This document shows positions 24,178-31,810 of a stretch of DNA of 36,929 nucleotides, in pieces. The number at the start of each line of letters is the position of its first letter. Position 1 is the first letter of the stretch. The notes under the pieces were generated by a model that had not been told where the DNA came from, made no database searches, and saw nothing but the letters and a program-made list of their open reading frames with translations. Source of the stretch: Burkholderiales bacterium (GTDB lineage Bacteria; Pseudomonadota; Gammaproteobacteria; Burkholderiales; Casimicrobiaceae). The translations under genes and the position numbers were made by a program. The DNA lies in the NCBI GenBank assembly GCA_020847675.1, contig JADLBN010000033.1, positions 1-36,929 on the forward strand, given 5' to 3'.

Positions 24178-24423
24178 CTAGTGCTGCAGCCCGATCGCCG
24201 GAAACGACGCGCCCGCACGCTCACCGACCGCATGCGGCCACTGCCGCGAGTTCCGGAGGGCGCAGCCGCCGGTACGGCGGGAGACCGAAGCCGCGAGTTT
24301 CCTCGCGGCCCCGGCGAGGCTCTCGACCAGATCGACGATCGCTTCGGCGCGCGCCATCTGGCCGCGCGCGAGCGCACGCTCGTGGCTGGGCAGGTGAGAG
24401 AGTCTGGCGTCGAGGATGGACAT
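24178..24423 (-). CDS. Small protein of unknown function, divergent from lysR
   Basis: The ORF encodes 81 aa. Support for a real gene: an AGGAG ribosome site 10 nt before the ATG, a sigma70-like promoter upstream (24492-24520), and a plausible soluble amphipathic N-terminal half ('SHERALARGQMARAEAIVDLVESLAGAARKL') that could form two helices. The C-terminal half is less ordered and Arg/Gly/Ala rich. I recognise no family with certainty. Position beside a LysR regulator suggests it may be a target. A strong hairpin follows the stop. Confidence 0.6.
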   Translation of the reverse strand: MSILDARLSHLPSHERALARGQMARAEAIVDLVESLAGAARKLAASVSRRTGGCALRNSRQWPHAVGERAGASFPAIGLQH

Positions 24424-24491
24424 GGCTCGGGGCTCCTGGTCCGGACCCGCTCATCGGCACAGCGCCGACGACGGGGGATCCGCTGTTCCTG

Positions 24492-24520
24492 ATGATGATT
24501 CCTTGTCGATTGACTTTCAA
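24492..24520 (-). promoter_or_regulatory. Sigma70-like promoter for the small gene
   Basis: On the minus strand, -35 TTGAAA (24515-24520) and -10 CATCAT (24492-24497) are separated by 17 bp. A plus-strand TTGACT (24510-24515) overlaps this -35 and could serve lysR, but its -10 is weak. Confidence 0.5.
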
Positions 24521-24539
24521 TACTTAGCGTAGGAAACTC

Positions 24540-24562
24540 ATTCGTGCCATACAGGAACGAAT
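24540..24562. promoter_or_regulatory. LysR-type T-N11-A operator
   Basis: ATTCGT-N11-ACGAAT is a perfect 6-bp dyad whose inner bases give the T-N11-A LysR box. It ends 9 nt before the lysR start, so autoregulation is likely, and it is also upstream of the divergent small gene. Confidence 0.65.
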
Positions 24563-24571
24563 AGGTCACAC

Positions 24572-25531
24572 TTGGACACGCTGTTCGCGATGGACGCGTT
24601 GCTGCGGTCGGTCGACCGGGGAGGATTCGCACCGGCGGCCCGGGAACTCGGGGTGTCCCCTTCGGCGCTGTCCAAGGTCGTCGCCAAGCTCGAGTCCCGG
24701 CTGGGCGTCAAGCTCCTTCACCGCACCACCCGGCGACTGCGCCCAACCGCGGAAGGCGAGACCTACCTCGAGCGCGCGCGCCGCATCGTGGAGGACGTGC
24801 GCGAAGCCGACGCCGAGGCGATGCGGCACGGCGGAAGGCCGGCGGGGCGCCTGCGACTCGTCGTCGCGATGTCGTTCGGCACCCACGCGCTCCTGCCCGC
24901 GCTGCCGGAGTTTCTCGCGCGCTACCCCGAGATCGACCTCGACCTCGTGATGGGCGACCGCGCCCTCGATCCGGCCGACGCCGGCGCGGACCTGTCGATC
25001 CGGCTCGGCACGATCGCCGACGTGGCGCTGGTCGCGCGGAAGATCTGCGACGTCGAGCGCGTCATCTGCGCCTCGCCGGACTACGTCGCGCGTCACGGCC
25101 AACCGGTCGACCCCGCGAGCCTGCACGCGCACCGCTGCCTCGTGTTGTCGGATGCGCCCGAACTCGCGCGCTGGCCGTTCCTGGCCGACGGGAAGCGCAC
25201 GGTCGTCGACGTGCGCGGGCGCGTCACCGCGAACAACGCCGAGACGCTGCTCGAACTCGCGCTCCTCGGCGAGGGCATCGTGCGGCTGCCCGACGTCATC
25301 GTCGGGCCGTCGCTCCGCGCGGGACGTCTGGTACCGCTGTTCGAGGGCACCCACGTCGCCGAGCCGGTGCCCGTGCACGCGATCTATCCCTGGTCGCGCC
25401 TGCGGCCGCCGAAGGTCGGGGCAATGGTCGACTTCCTGGTCGAGAAATTCTCCGACGTACCGTGGCGCACGCCGCCGCCACGCGAGCGCGCGCCTCGTCC
25501 GCGCGTCCGGCCGCGCATCGCGCCCCGCTGA
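24572..25531 (+). CDS. LysR-family transcriptional regulator
   Basis: This is a LysR-type regulator (319 aa). The winged helix-turn-helix is at residues 1-60 ('RGGFAPAARELGVSPSALSKVVAKLE'), followed by a linker helix and a periplasmic-binding-like effector domain from about 90 ('GRLRLVVAMSFGTHALLPALPEFLARYP'). The start is TTG at 24572; the first residues 'MDTLFAMDALLRSV' match the usual N-terminus of the family, which supports this start over the ATG six codons in. The C-terminal ~20 residues are Arg/Pro-rich and beyond the domain. A T-N11-A box lies just upstream. The nearest downstream gene is an MDR oxidoreductase, which may be a second target. Confidence 0.93.
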   Translation: MDTLFAMDALLRSVDRGGFAPAARELGVSPSALSKVVAKLESRLGVKLLHRTTRRLRPTAEGETYLERARRIVEDVREADAEAMRHGGRPAGRLRLVVAMSFGTHALLPALPEFLARYPEIDLDLVMGDRALDPADAGADLSIRLGTIADVALVARKICDVERVICASPDYVARHGQPVDPASLHAHRCLVLSDAPELARWPFLADGKRTVVDVRGRVTANNAETLLELALLGEGIVRLPDVIVGPSLRAGRLVPLFEGTHVAEPVPVHAIYPWSRLRPPKVGAMVDFLVEKFSDVPWRTPPPRERAPRPRVRPRIAPR

Positions 25532-25578
25532 CCGGCTAGCGCGTCCACGCTCCGTCCGCCGGTTCCGAGCCGGTCGCA

Positions 25579-25593
25579 CCCCGCCGGGCGGGG
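25579..25593. terminator. GC-rich hairpin after lysR
   Basis: ccccgcc-g-ggcgggg, 7-bp perfect stem, 48 nt after the lysR stop. It lacks a T-run, so its role as a terminator is tentative. Confidence 0.35.
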
Positions 25594-25689
25594 CGAGCCC
25601 GGAACTGCCGCAGCGAAGCGAAGTCGTTGCGGCGACCGCCGCCGCGCTCGTTCTGGCCACGCGATCGACTTGCTCCTATCATCCGTTCC

Positions 25690-26655
25690 ATGCGCGCGCT
25701 GCGCTACGACCGCTACGGACCGCCCGAGGTGCTGGAGGTCGTCGACCTCGACGAACCGGTGCCTCGCGAAGGCGAACTCAAGATCCGCGTACGGGCCGCG
25801 AGCTTGAACCCGCTCGACGCGAAGATCCGCGCGGGTCACCTGCGCCTCCTCCCGATGGTCGACCGGCCGCCGCGCGGCAACGGCGTCGACTTCGCGGGCG
25901 AGATCGTCGGCACCGGCGGGGGCGTGTCCGGCTACTTCCCCGGCATGCGCGTGTTCGGATCGCTTTCGCCGTTCCGCCGCGCAGGCTCGTTCGCCGAGTA
26001 CGTGTGTGCTGCGCCCGACCGCATCGCCGCGACGCCGGATGCGGTCACGGACGCGGTGGCCGCGACGCTTCCGATCGCGGCGGGCACCGCGGTGCAGGCG
26101 TTCACCGTCGACGCGCCGCTCGAACGGGGCATGACGGCGCTGGTGATCGGCGCGGCGGGCGGCGTCGGGCACTTCGCGGTGCAGTTCGCGAAGCACGTGG
26201 GCGCCCACGTCACCGCGACCTGTGGAGCGGACAACCTCGACTTCGTGCGCTCGCTTCGCGCCGACGTCGTGCTCGATTACACGGCCGACGACGGCATTCG
26301 TCCCGGCGCCCGCTACGACGCGGTATTCGACGTCGCGGGGCGGTCGTCATGGCGCACCGTCCGCGAAGTTCTCGCGCCCGAGGGGATCTACCTCAACACC
26401 AACGGCAGCGCGTCCGCCGTGCTGGCGACGATGGCCGGGACGCTGACCTCGCGCCTCGCGGGTCGCCAGCGTGTCGTGGGGCTGATGCTCCGGGGCGGCG
26501 CTCCGGCGTGGCAGCGGCTCGCCGCACTCGCGCAGGCGCGCTCGCTCGTTCCGCACGTCCGCGCCACGATCGGCCTCGCGGGCGTCGCAGAGGCGCAGCG
26601 CGCGATCGAACGCGGTCACGGTCGCGGCAAGGTCGTCGTCGATCCCGCGCTCTGA
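25690..26655 (+). CDS. Zinc-free alcohol dehydrogenase / quinone oxidoreductase-like MDR protein
   Basis: This is an NADPH-dependent medium-chain oxidoreductase (321 aa) of the quinone reductase branch. The GroES-like N-terminal domain has 'LKIRVRAASLNPLDAKIRAG', typical of the zinc-free members, and no structural zinc cysteine cluster is seen. The Rossmann domain has 'ALVIGAAGGVGHFAVQFAKHVGA' near 153-175. 'GKVVVDP' ends the protein as is usual. The ATG at 25690 starts the 'MRALRYDRYG' strand, so the longer ORF start at 25627 is not used. Substrate is unknown; small enones or quinones are likely (family knowledge). Confidence 0.93.
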   Translation: MRALRYDRYGPPEVLEVVDLDEPVPREGELKIRVRAASLNPLDAKIRAGHLRLLPMVDRPPRGNGVDFAGEIVGTGGGVSGYFPGMRVFGSLSPFRRAGSFAEYVCAAPDRIAATPDAVTDAVAATLPIAAGTAVQAFTVDAPLERGMTALVIGAAGGVGHFAVQFAKHVGAHVTATCGADNLDFVRSLRADVVLDYTADDGIRPGARYDAVFDVAGRSSWRTVREVLAPEGIYLNTNGSASAVLATMAGTLTSRLAGRQRVVGLMLRGGAPAWQRLAALAQARSLVPHVRATIGLAGVAEAQRAIERGHGRGKVVVDPAL

Positions 26656-26825
26656 CGCAGCGGGCGCCGTCGGCGCCGAAGTCCGGACCGCCATCTCGCG
26701 GCGACCGCAACTGCGCCGGCCGGCGAAACGGGACGGGATGCGGATGGCGTATGCTGGCGGCGTCGCCATCCGCCCCGCTCCGCGCGTGCCGGGATGTTCC
26801 GCGACAACCACAGGAGGAGCCGGGA

Positions 26826-27725
26826 ATGCGCTGGGGCGACATGCGTCGGAGCGAGAACGTCGAGGACCGCGGCGGGATGTCCGGCGGCGGTGGGCGGATG
26901 CCGCTCGGCGGAGGCATGAAGATCGGCGGAGGCACGCTCGTCCTGCTGGTGATCCTCGGTCTCGTCTTCGGCGTCAACCCGCTGCAGGTCCTCGGCATGG
27001 CCGGTCCCGACGTCGGCGCTCCGGCACCCGCCCCGTCGATGCCGGCGCCGTCCTCGTCCGGATCCGGCGCTCCCGCGCCCTCCGACACCCGCAAGGACTT
27101 CTCGGCGCGCGTGATCGGCGACACCGAGGACGTGTGGGGCGCGCTGTTCAAGGCGATGGGCAGCGACCGCTATCCGCCCACGACGCTGACGCTCTATCGT
27201 GGCGCAGTGCGCTCCGGCTGCGGCAACGCGACTGCTGCAGCCGGCCCCTTCTACTGCCCCGCCGACAGCCGCGTGTACCTCGACACGAGCTTCTTCGACG
27301 AGCTCTCGCGTCGCTTCGGAGCGCCGGGCGACTTCGCGCAGGCCTACGTGATCGCGCACGAGGTCGGCCACCACGTCCAGAACATCACCGGCACGATGCA
27401 GAAGTTCGACCGCCAGTCGCAGGGTCTGAACGAGCGCCAGCGCAATGCCCTCTCGATCCGCCTCGAACTCCAGGCCGACTGCTACGCCGGGGTCTGGGGC
27501 TACTTCGCGCAGAAGCGCAACCTGCTCGAGCCCGGCGACCTCGAGGAGGGCCTGCGCGCGGCCGCGGCCGTCGGCGACGATACGATCATGAAGCGGACGC
27601 AAGGTTACGTCGTGCCCGACGCGATGAACCACGGCACCTCGGAGCAGCGGATGCGCTGGTTCAAGACCGGACTCGCGAGCGGCGACCCGCGCGCCTGCGA
27701 CACGTTCTCGGTCGCCCAGCCTTGA
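26826..27725 (+). CDS. ypfJ: Neutral zinc metallopeptidase, YpfJ/KPN_02809 family
   Basis: This is a predicted membrane-anchored metalloprotease (299 aa). The N-terminus is the family's Gly-rich segment ('MRWGDMRRSENVEDRGG') followed by one transmembrane helix (about 36-55), then a Pro/Ser/Ala linker. The catalytic domain contains 'YVIAHEVGHHVQN' with H178/E179/H182 and a further conserved 'LELQADCYAGVWG' helix that supplies the third ligand. The ribosome site caggagga precedes the ATG. All expected motifs are present; the physiological substrate is not known. The next gene begins 136 bp later. Confidence 0.93.
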   Translation: MRWGDMRRSENVEDRGGMSGGGGRMPLGGGMKIGGGTLVLLVILGLVFGVNPLQVLGMAGPDVGAPAPAPSMPAPSSSGSGAPAPSDTRKDFSARVIGDTEDVWGALFKAMGSDRYPPTTLTLYRGAVRSGCGNATAAAGPFYCPADSRVYLDTSFFDELSRRFGAPGDFAQAYVIAHEVGHHVQNITGTMQKFDRQSQGLNERQRNALSIRLELQADCYAGVWGYFAQKRNLLEPGDLEEGLRAAAAVGDDTIMKRTQGYVVPDAMNHGTSEQRMRWFKTGLASGDPRACDTFSVAQP

Positions 27726-27853
27726 TGGACCCGCGTGCGGCCTCGCGGTGCGCGGCAGCGACCGCGCGAACGGAACAGCCGCGCGGCGCAACCCCGGCAG
27801 GAACCCGCGCGCGAACGCTTCCGTCGCGGACGCGCCGGGAACGCGCAAGGCCC

Positions 27854-27873
27854 GCCCGACCATGATGTCGGGC
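27854..27873 (+). promoter_or_regulatory. Hairpin with both start codons in its loop
   Basis: gcccgac-catgat-gtcgggc: a 7-bp perfect stem whose 6-nt loop holds the ATG at 27862 and most of the ATG at 27865. It could present or mask the start codon; no strong ribosome site is seen upstream. Confidence 0.4.
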
Positions 27874-28590
27874 ACCGGAGCCGCCTCGCCCTGTCCTTCC
27901 TGCGGCGAGGCGATGGCAGTGCGCCGGCTCGATCGCAAGCCGGTGGGCGAAGCGTCGGTCGACCTGTGCATTGCGTGCCGGGCGCTGTGGTTCGACGGAT
28001 TCGAGAGCCCGCAACTCGCGCCGGGCGCCACGCTCGAACTCCTGCGCGCGATCCACGACGCCGAGCGCGAACCGGTGCGCCCGCTTCGCGCCCGTCTCGC
28101 GTGCCCGCGCTGCTCGGGAACGCTCGCGCTCACGCGCGACCTGCAGCGCACGACGCGCTTCTCCTACTTCCGCTGCGCGCGCGGCCACGGACGGTTCACG
28201 CCGTTCATCGAATTCCTGCTGGAGAAGGACTTCGTCCGCCCGCTTCCGCCGCGCGAGATCGAGCGGCTCAAGGCGGCGGTCCGCACCGTGCGCTGCAGCG
28301 GCTGCGGCGCCGCGATCGACCTCGCGTCGGACGCCGCCTGCCGCTACTGCCGCGCTCCGGTCGCCGTGCTCGATCCGGACGCGCTGTCGCGCACCGTGGC
28401 CTCGCTCACCGACGCCGAGGCGAAGCGCCACCGCATCGATCCCGGCGCCTGGGCCGACGCGATCCTCGCGAGCGAACGGCAGCGCTCGCAGGATGTGCGC
28501 GGGTCCCGCGGCGATGCTGCCGCGGATGCTCTCTTCGCGGCCATCGGCTTCGGCGCCACCGCGCTCGACATCCTGTTCGGCTCGCGCTGA
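27862..28590 (+). CDS. Triple zinc-ribbon protein (zf-TFIIB-like)
   Basis: The product (242 aa) is cytoplasmic by sequence and has three cysteine pairs-of-pairs: 'CPSCG ... CIAC' (with 'LWFDGFE' after it, as in zf-TFIIB proteins), 'CPRCSG ... CARGHG', and 'CSGCGAAID ... CRYC'. The ends are helical, with a Gly/Ala-rich tail. The function is unknown, probably zinc-dependent nucleic acid or protein binding. Two tandem ATGs (27862 and 27865) lie in the loop of a perfect hairpin (27854-27873); the track's start at 27748 has no domain upstream and is not used. Confidence 0.82.
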   Translation: MMSGTGAASPCPSCGEAMAVRRLDRKPVGEASVDLCIACRALWFDGFESPQLAPGATLELLRAIHDAEREPVRPLRARLACPRCSGTLALTRDLQRTTRFSYFRCARGHGRFTPFIEFLLEKDFVRPLPPREIERLKAAVRTVRCSGCGAAIDLASDAACRYCRAPVAVLDPDALSRTVASLTDAEAKRHRIDPGAWADAILASERQRSQDVRGSRGDAAADALFAAIGFGATALDILFGSR

Positions 28591-28664
28591 CGCGCGGCCC
28601 GTATCACGCCAGGTCACGATCGCGGCGGTACAATCCGCGCCTTCGTCCCGCTCCGGAGTTTCCC

Positions 28665-28985
28665 ATGGCCAGGCTTCCCATCGTCCTCGCGGCCGCGTGC
28701 GCCGCGACGCTCGTTTCCGCGGCGTTCGCCCAGGCGCCGGCGGCGGCGCCTGCCGTTGCGCCCCACAGTTGCGAGAAGCCCGAATTCCCCGGAAGGGTGG
28801 CGGGCGACGCGAAGATCCGGCGCTGGACCAACGAGTTCAAGGCCTACACCGAGTGCCTCAAGGCCTACGTCGCCGAGCGCAAGGCGATCATCGACGAGAA
28901 CGCGAAGCAGATGAACGCCGCGGTCGCCGAGTTCAACAAGAGCGTGCCCGAGTACAACGAGACGATCAAGTCGCTGCAGGACTGA
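28665..28985 (+). CDS. Small exported protein, unknown function
   Basis: The product (106 aa) has a signal peptide ending 'SAAFAQAPA', a short Ala/Pro stretch, then a charged helical domain with two cysteines ('CEKPEFPGRV' and 'YTECLKAY') that may pair, and a C-terminal helix 'MNAAVAEFNKSVPEYNETIK'. It is likely periplasmic. A -10-like tacaat stands at 28629-28634, and ctccggag is the likely ribosome site. I recognise no characterised function. The track frames it inside a longer ORF that includes shadow sequence. Confidence 0.75.
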   Translation: MARLPIVLAAACAATLVSAAFAQAPAAAPAVAPHSCEKPEFPGRVAGDAKIRRWTNEFKAYTECLKAYVAERKAIIDENAKQMNAAVAEFNKSVPEYNETIKSLQD

Positions 28986-28996
28986 CGCGGACCGGG

Positions 28997-29695
28997 TCAA
29001 CGCGCCGGACGCTGGACCTCGCTAACCAGCCCGTACTGGCACACGATCGCCATGCTCTGCGGCGGACGGCCGCCGTCGCTCGCGAACACGTGGCGCATGC
29101 CGGGGGACTGGGTGATCCGGCCATCCGGTCCCGTCGAGGGCAGCAGGACCGCCTCGCTGCGTTCGGGAGATCCGGCGGCGGAAACCGCGGCCTGGCAGTC
29201 CTGCCCCGGTTCGATCGACTGACGCGCGTTCGCGGCGTCGCCGGGAATCCCCGGCGTCGCCCCTCCGGGCCCGGCCGGCGTTTCCGCGACCGGCGCATCC
29301 TCGGTGCGCTCCCAGGCAAGGCGTCGATCGACGAACCCGATGCTGCGAAGCCCGCCCGAGCCGCGGTAGTGCCAGACCTCGCCCGCCCTCTCTCCGGGCA
29401 ATCCGGCGCGCGTCTCGTAGGGCGGGCCCAGCGCGGCCTGGACGTAGCGCTGCGGCATCCCCGGCAGAATCTGCCCCGCCTTCGCCGCCGCCGTCCACTT
29501 CGCGACGAGCGCCGGGTCGTCGGCAGCCACGCCGTTGTCCGCCGTGATGTCGACCCGCGACCCCTTCGCGCCCTGTGCGCAGGGCGCCTGCTGGTAGGTC
29601 GTGCGTCCATGGCCATCGACGCACTTGAACACCTCGGCGCGCGACGGTTCCACGGCCGCGAGCAGCAACGCGAGGATGGCAAGGCGGGAAACCAT
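28997..29695 (-). CDS. DUF4124-domain exported protein
   Basis: The product (232 aa) has a signal peptide ending 'EPSRAEVFKCVD'. The first mature residues form the DUF4124 domain: 'EVFKCVDGHGRTTYQQAPC', including its two cysteines. A central segment ('GQILPGMPQRYVQAALGPPYE ... VWHYRG') resembles SmpA/OmlA-type repeats that read a start-of-helix GM motif, though this is a weak match. The rest is low complexity with further Cys ('GQDCQAA', 'AIVCQYG'). Function is unknown. The ATG at 29695 gives the signal peptide; the longer ORF to 29806 overlaps aceK. It converges with the small exported gene. Confidence 0.82.
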   Translation of the reverse strand: MVSRLAILALLLAAVEPSRAEVFKCVDGHGRTTYQQAPCAQGAKGSRVDITADNGVAADDPALVAKWTAAAKAGQILPGMPQRYVQAALGPPYETRAGLPGERAGEVWHYRGSGGLRSIGFVDRRLAWERTEDAPVAETPAGPGGATPGIPGDAANARQSIEPGQDCQAAVSAAGSPERSEAVLLPSTGPDGRITQSPGMRHVFASDGGRPPQSMAIVCQYGLVSEVQRPAR

Positions 29696-29733
29696 GGCCC
29701 GATGATAGCGCCGGACGCCGCGCCGGTCCGCGG

Positions 29734-29739
29734 TATGAT
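29734..29739 (+). promoter_or_regulatory. -10-like TATGAT upstream of aceK
   Basis: TATGAT stands 27 nt before the aceK ATG in the 71-bp divergent gap. No clear -35 is placed 17 bp upstream, so the call is tentative. Confidence 0.3.
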
Positions 29740-29766
29740 GCTCCGCAGCAAGCCCATCGACCCGTG

Positions 29767-31596
29767 ATGCCTTCCGACCGCCCGGACGACGCCGCGACGA
29801 CCGCACGCCGATCCGCGGCCGACGATCCGGCCCAGGCGATCGCGCGCGCGCTGCTCGCCGGATTCGACAAGCACTACGCGTTGTTCCGCGAATGCGCGCG
29901 CGCGGCCAAGCGGCATTTCGAAGCCGGCCACTTCCTCGCGATCGGCCACGTCGCGCGCGACCGCATCGACTTCTACGACCGGCGCGTCGCCGAGACGGCC
30001 GAGCGCGTGCGGCGCGACTTCGCGGCCGTGGGGCTCGACGGGGCGGACGCCGAGGCGCTGTGGGCGCGCGTCAAGCGCCACTACGTCGCGATGCTGGCCG
30101 AGCACCGCCAGCCGGAGTGCGCCGAGACCTTCTTCAACACGGTGAGCTGCAAGCTGCTGGCGCGCGACTACTTCCACAACCGCGCGATGTTCGTCCGCCC
30201 GGCCGTGGCCACCGAGTACCTCGACGCCGACCTGCCGGCCTACCGGTCCTACTACCCGCGCGAACGCGGCCTGCGCGCCGCGGTCATCGACCTGATCCTC
30301 GACTTCCGGCTCGAGCGGCGCTTCGCGGACTTCCGGCGCGACCTCGCAAACCTGCTCCGCGCGTTCCGGACCCGGCTGCCCCGCCCGCTCCGCCTCGACG
30401 CCAATTTCCAGATCCAGGTGCTCTCGGGCCTCTTCTTCCGCAACCGGTCGGCCTACATCGTCGGGCGCATCGTCAACGGGGTCTCCGTGGTTCCGTTCGC
30501 GGTGCCGATCCGCCACGCGCCGGGCGGCGCGCTCTACGTCGACGCGCTCCTCGCCGACCCGGTGGACCTCGCGCTGCTCTTCTCCGCCAACCGCGCGTAC
30601 TTCCTCGTCGACATGGAAGTGCCGTCGGCGACGGTCGAGTTCCTGCGCTCGATCCTGCCGGACAAGACCGCCGCCGAGCTCTACACGATCGTCGGCCTGC
30701 AGAAGCACGGCAAGACGCTCTTCTTCCGCGACTTCCTCGCGCATCTGCGCCACTCGACCGACCGCTTCGAGAACGCGCCGGGCATCCGCGGCCTGGTGAT
30801 GGCGGTGTTCACGCTGCCCTCCTACCCGTACGTGTTCAAGATCATCAAGGACCGCATCGCCCCGTCGAAGGACACCGACCGCGCCAAGGTGGCCCAGAAG
30901 TACGCGCTGGTGAAGCACCACGACCGCGCGGGAAGGATGACCGACATTCTCGAGTACTCCGACGTGATGCTGCCGCGCGCGCGCTTCGCGCCCGGACTCG
31001 TCGAGGAACTCGTCGACCTCGCGCCGTCGCAGGTCGAGGAGCACGGCGACTGGGTGCGCATCCGCCACGTCTACATCGAGCGACGGCTGAAGCCGCTCAA
31101 CCTGGTGCTCGAGGGCGCCGACGCGCTCGTCCGCGAGCACGCGATCGCCGAATACGGCCAGGCGATCCGGGATCTCGCGGCGGTGAACATCTTCGCGGGC
31201 GACCTCCTGTACAAGAATTTCGGGCAGACGCGCTACGGGCGGGTCGTGTTCTACGACTACGACGAGATCGAGTACATGACGGATTGCTCGTTCCGGAAGA
31301 TCCCGGCCCCGCCCCCGGGATTCGACGACTGCTCCGGCGAGGTCTGGTACCGGGTCGGACCGAAGGACGTGTTCCCGGAAGAGTTCGCGACCTTTCTCCT
31401 CACGGACCCGGACGTCCGCGACGCCTTCCTGCGCCACCACGCCGACCTCCTGGAAGCAGACTGGTGGCGCGGTGTCCAGCAGTCGATCCGCGAGCACGGG
31501 GCCGCCGAGGTCCTCTGGTACCCCGAGCGGTTGCGTTTCGCGCCGCCGGTCGAAGCGCGGCGCAAGCAACCGGTCGCCCGCGAGGCTCCGGCCTGA
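29767..31596 (+). CDS. aceK: Isocitrate dehydrogenase kinase/phosphatase
   Basis: This is a bifunctional enzyme (609 aa) that phosphorylates and dephosphorylates isocitrate dehydrogenase, diverting carbon to the glyoxylate bypass. Family segments are seen throughout: 'GFDKHYALFRECARAAKRHFE' at the N-terminus, 'IVGLQKHGKTLFFRDFLAHL', 'VFTLPSYPYVFKIIKDRI' (ATP-binding strand and Lys), 'HVYIERRLKPLNLVLE', and 'GDLLYKNFGQTRYGRVVFYDYDEIEYM' (catalytic Asp and DYD in place of DFG). The C-terminal ~25 residues extend past the core. A GTG directly precedes the ATG and could also start. No isocitrate dehydrogenase, lyase or malate synthase gene is nearby, unlike the enterobacterial operon. Confidence 0.97.
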   Translation: MPSDRPDDAATTARRSAADDPAQAIARALLAGFDKHYALFRECARAAKRHFEAGHFLAIGHVARDRIDFYDRRVAETAERVRRDFAAVGLDGADAEALWARVKRHYVAMLAEHRQPECAETFFNTVSCKLLARDYFHNRAMFVRPAVATEYLDADLPAYRSYYPRERGLRAAVIDLILDFRLERRFADFRRDLANLLRAFRTRLPRPLRLDANFQIQVLSGLFFRNRSAYIVGRIVNGVSVVPFAVPIRHAPGGALYVDALLADPVDLALLFSANRAYFLVDMEVPSATVEFLRSILPDKTAAELYTIVGLQKHGKTLFFRDFLAHLRHSTDRFENAPGIRGLVMAVFTLPSYPYVFKIIKDRIAPSKDTDRAKVAQKYALVKHHDRAGRMTDILEYSDVMLPRARFAPGLVEELVDLAPSQVEEHGDWVRIRHVYIERRLKPLNLVLEGADALVREHAIAEYGQAIRDLAAVNIFAGDLLYKNFGQTRYGRVVFYDYDEIEYMTDCSFRKIPAPPPGFDDCSGEVWYRVGPKDVFPEEFATFLLTDPDVRDAFLRHHADLLEADWWRGVQQSIREHGAAEVLWYPERLRFAPPVEARRKQPVAREAPA

Positions 31597-31810
31597 GGAG
31601 CGGCTCGGACCGATCCGGAGGCATCTCGCCACGCGGGTTCCCTTGCCCCGCCGGCGCGGCCTTCCGGTGGAGCGGGCTGCCCGGCCGCGGGACGCCACCG
31701 GGCGCCTGCCGTTCGGCGGACTGCAAGCGCCGATTCTCGGACGGTGCCGCCTCCGCGAGGCCGAGTGCCCATACTCGACCGCTGATCCCGACTGCCCGGA
31801 TTCGCTCGCG

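Noticed and set aside
23952-24527. 191-aa plus-strand ORF over the non-coding stretch and small gene
   Set aside because: No ribosome site, no domain, and it crosses two strong hairpins and a promoter.
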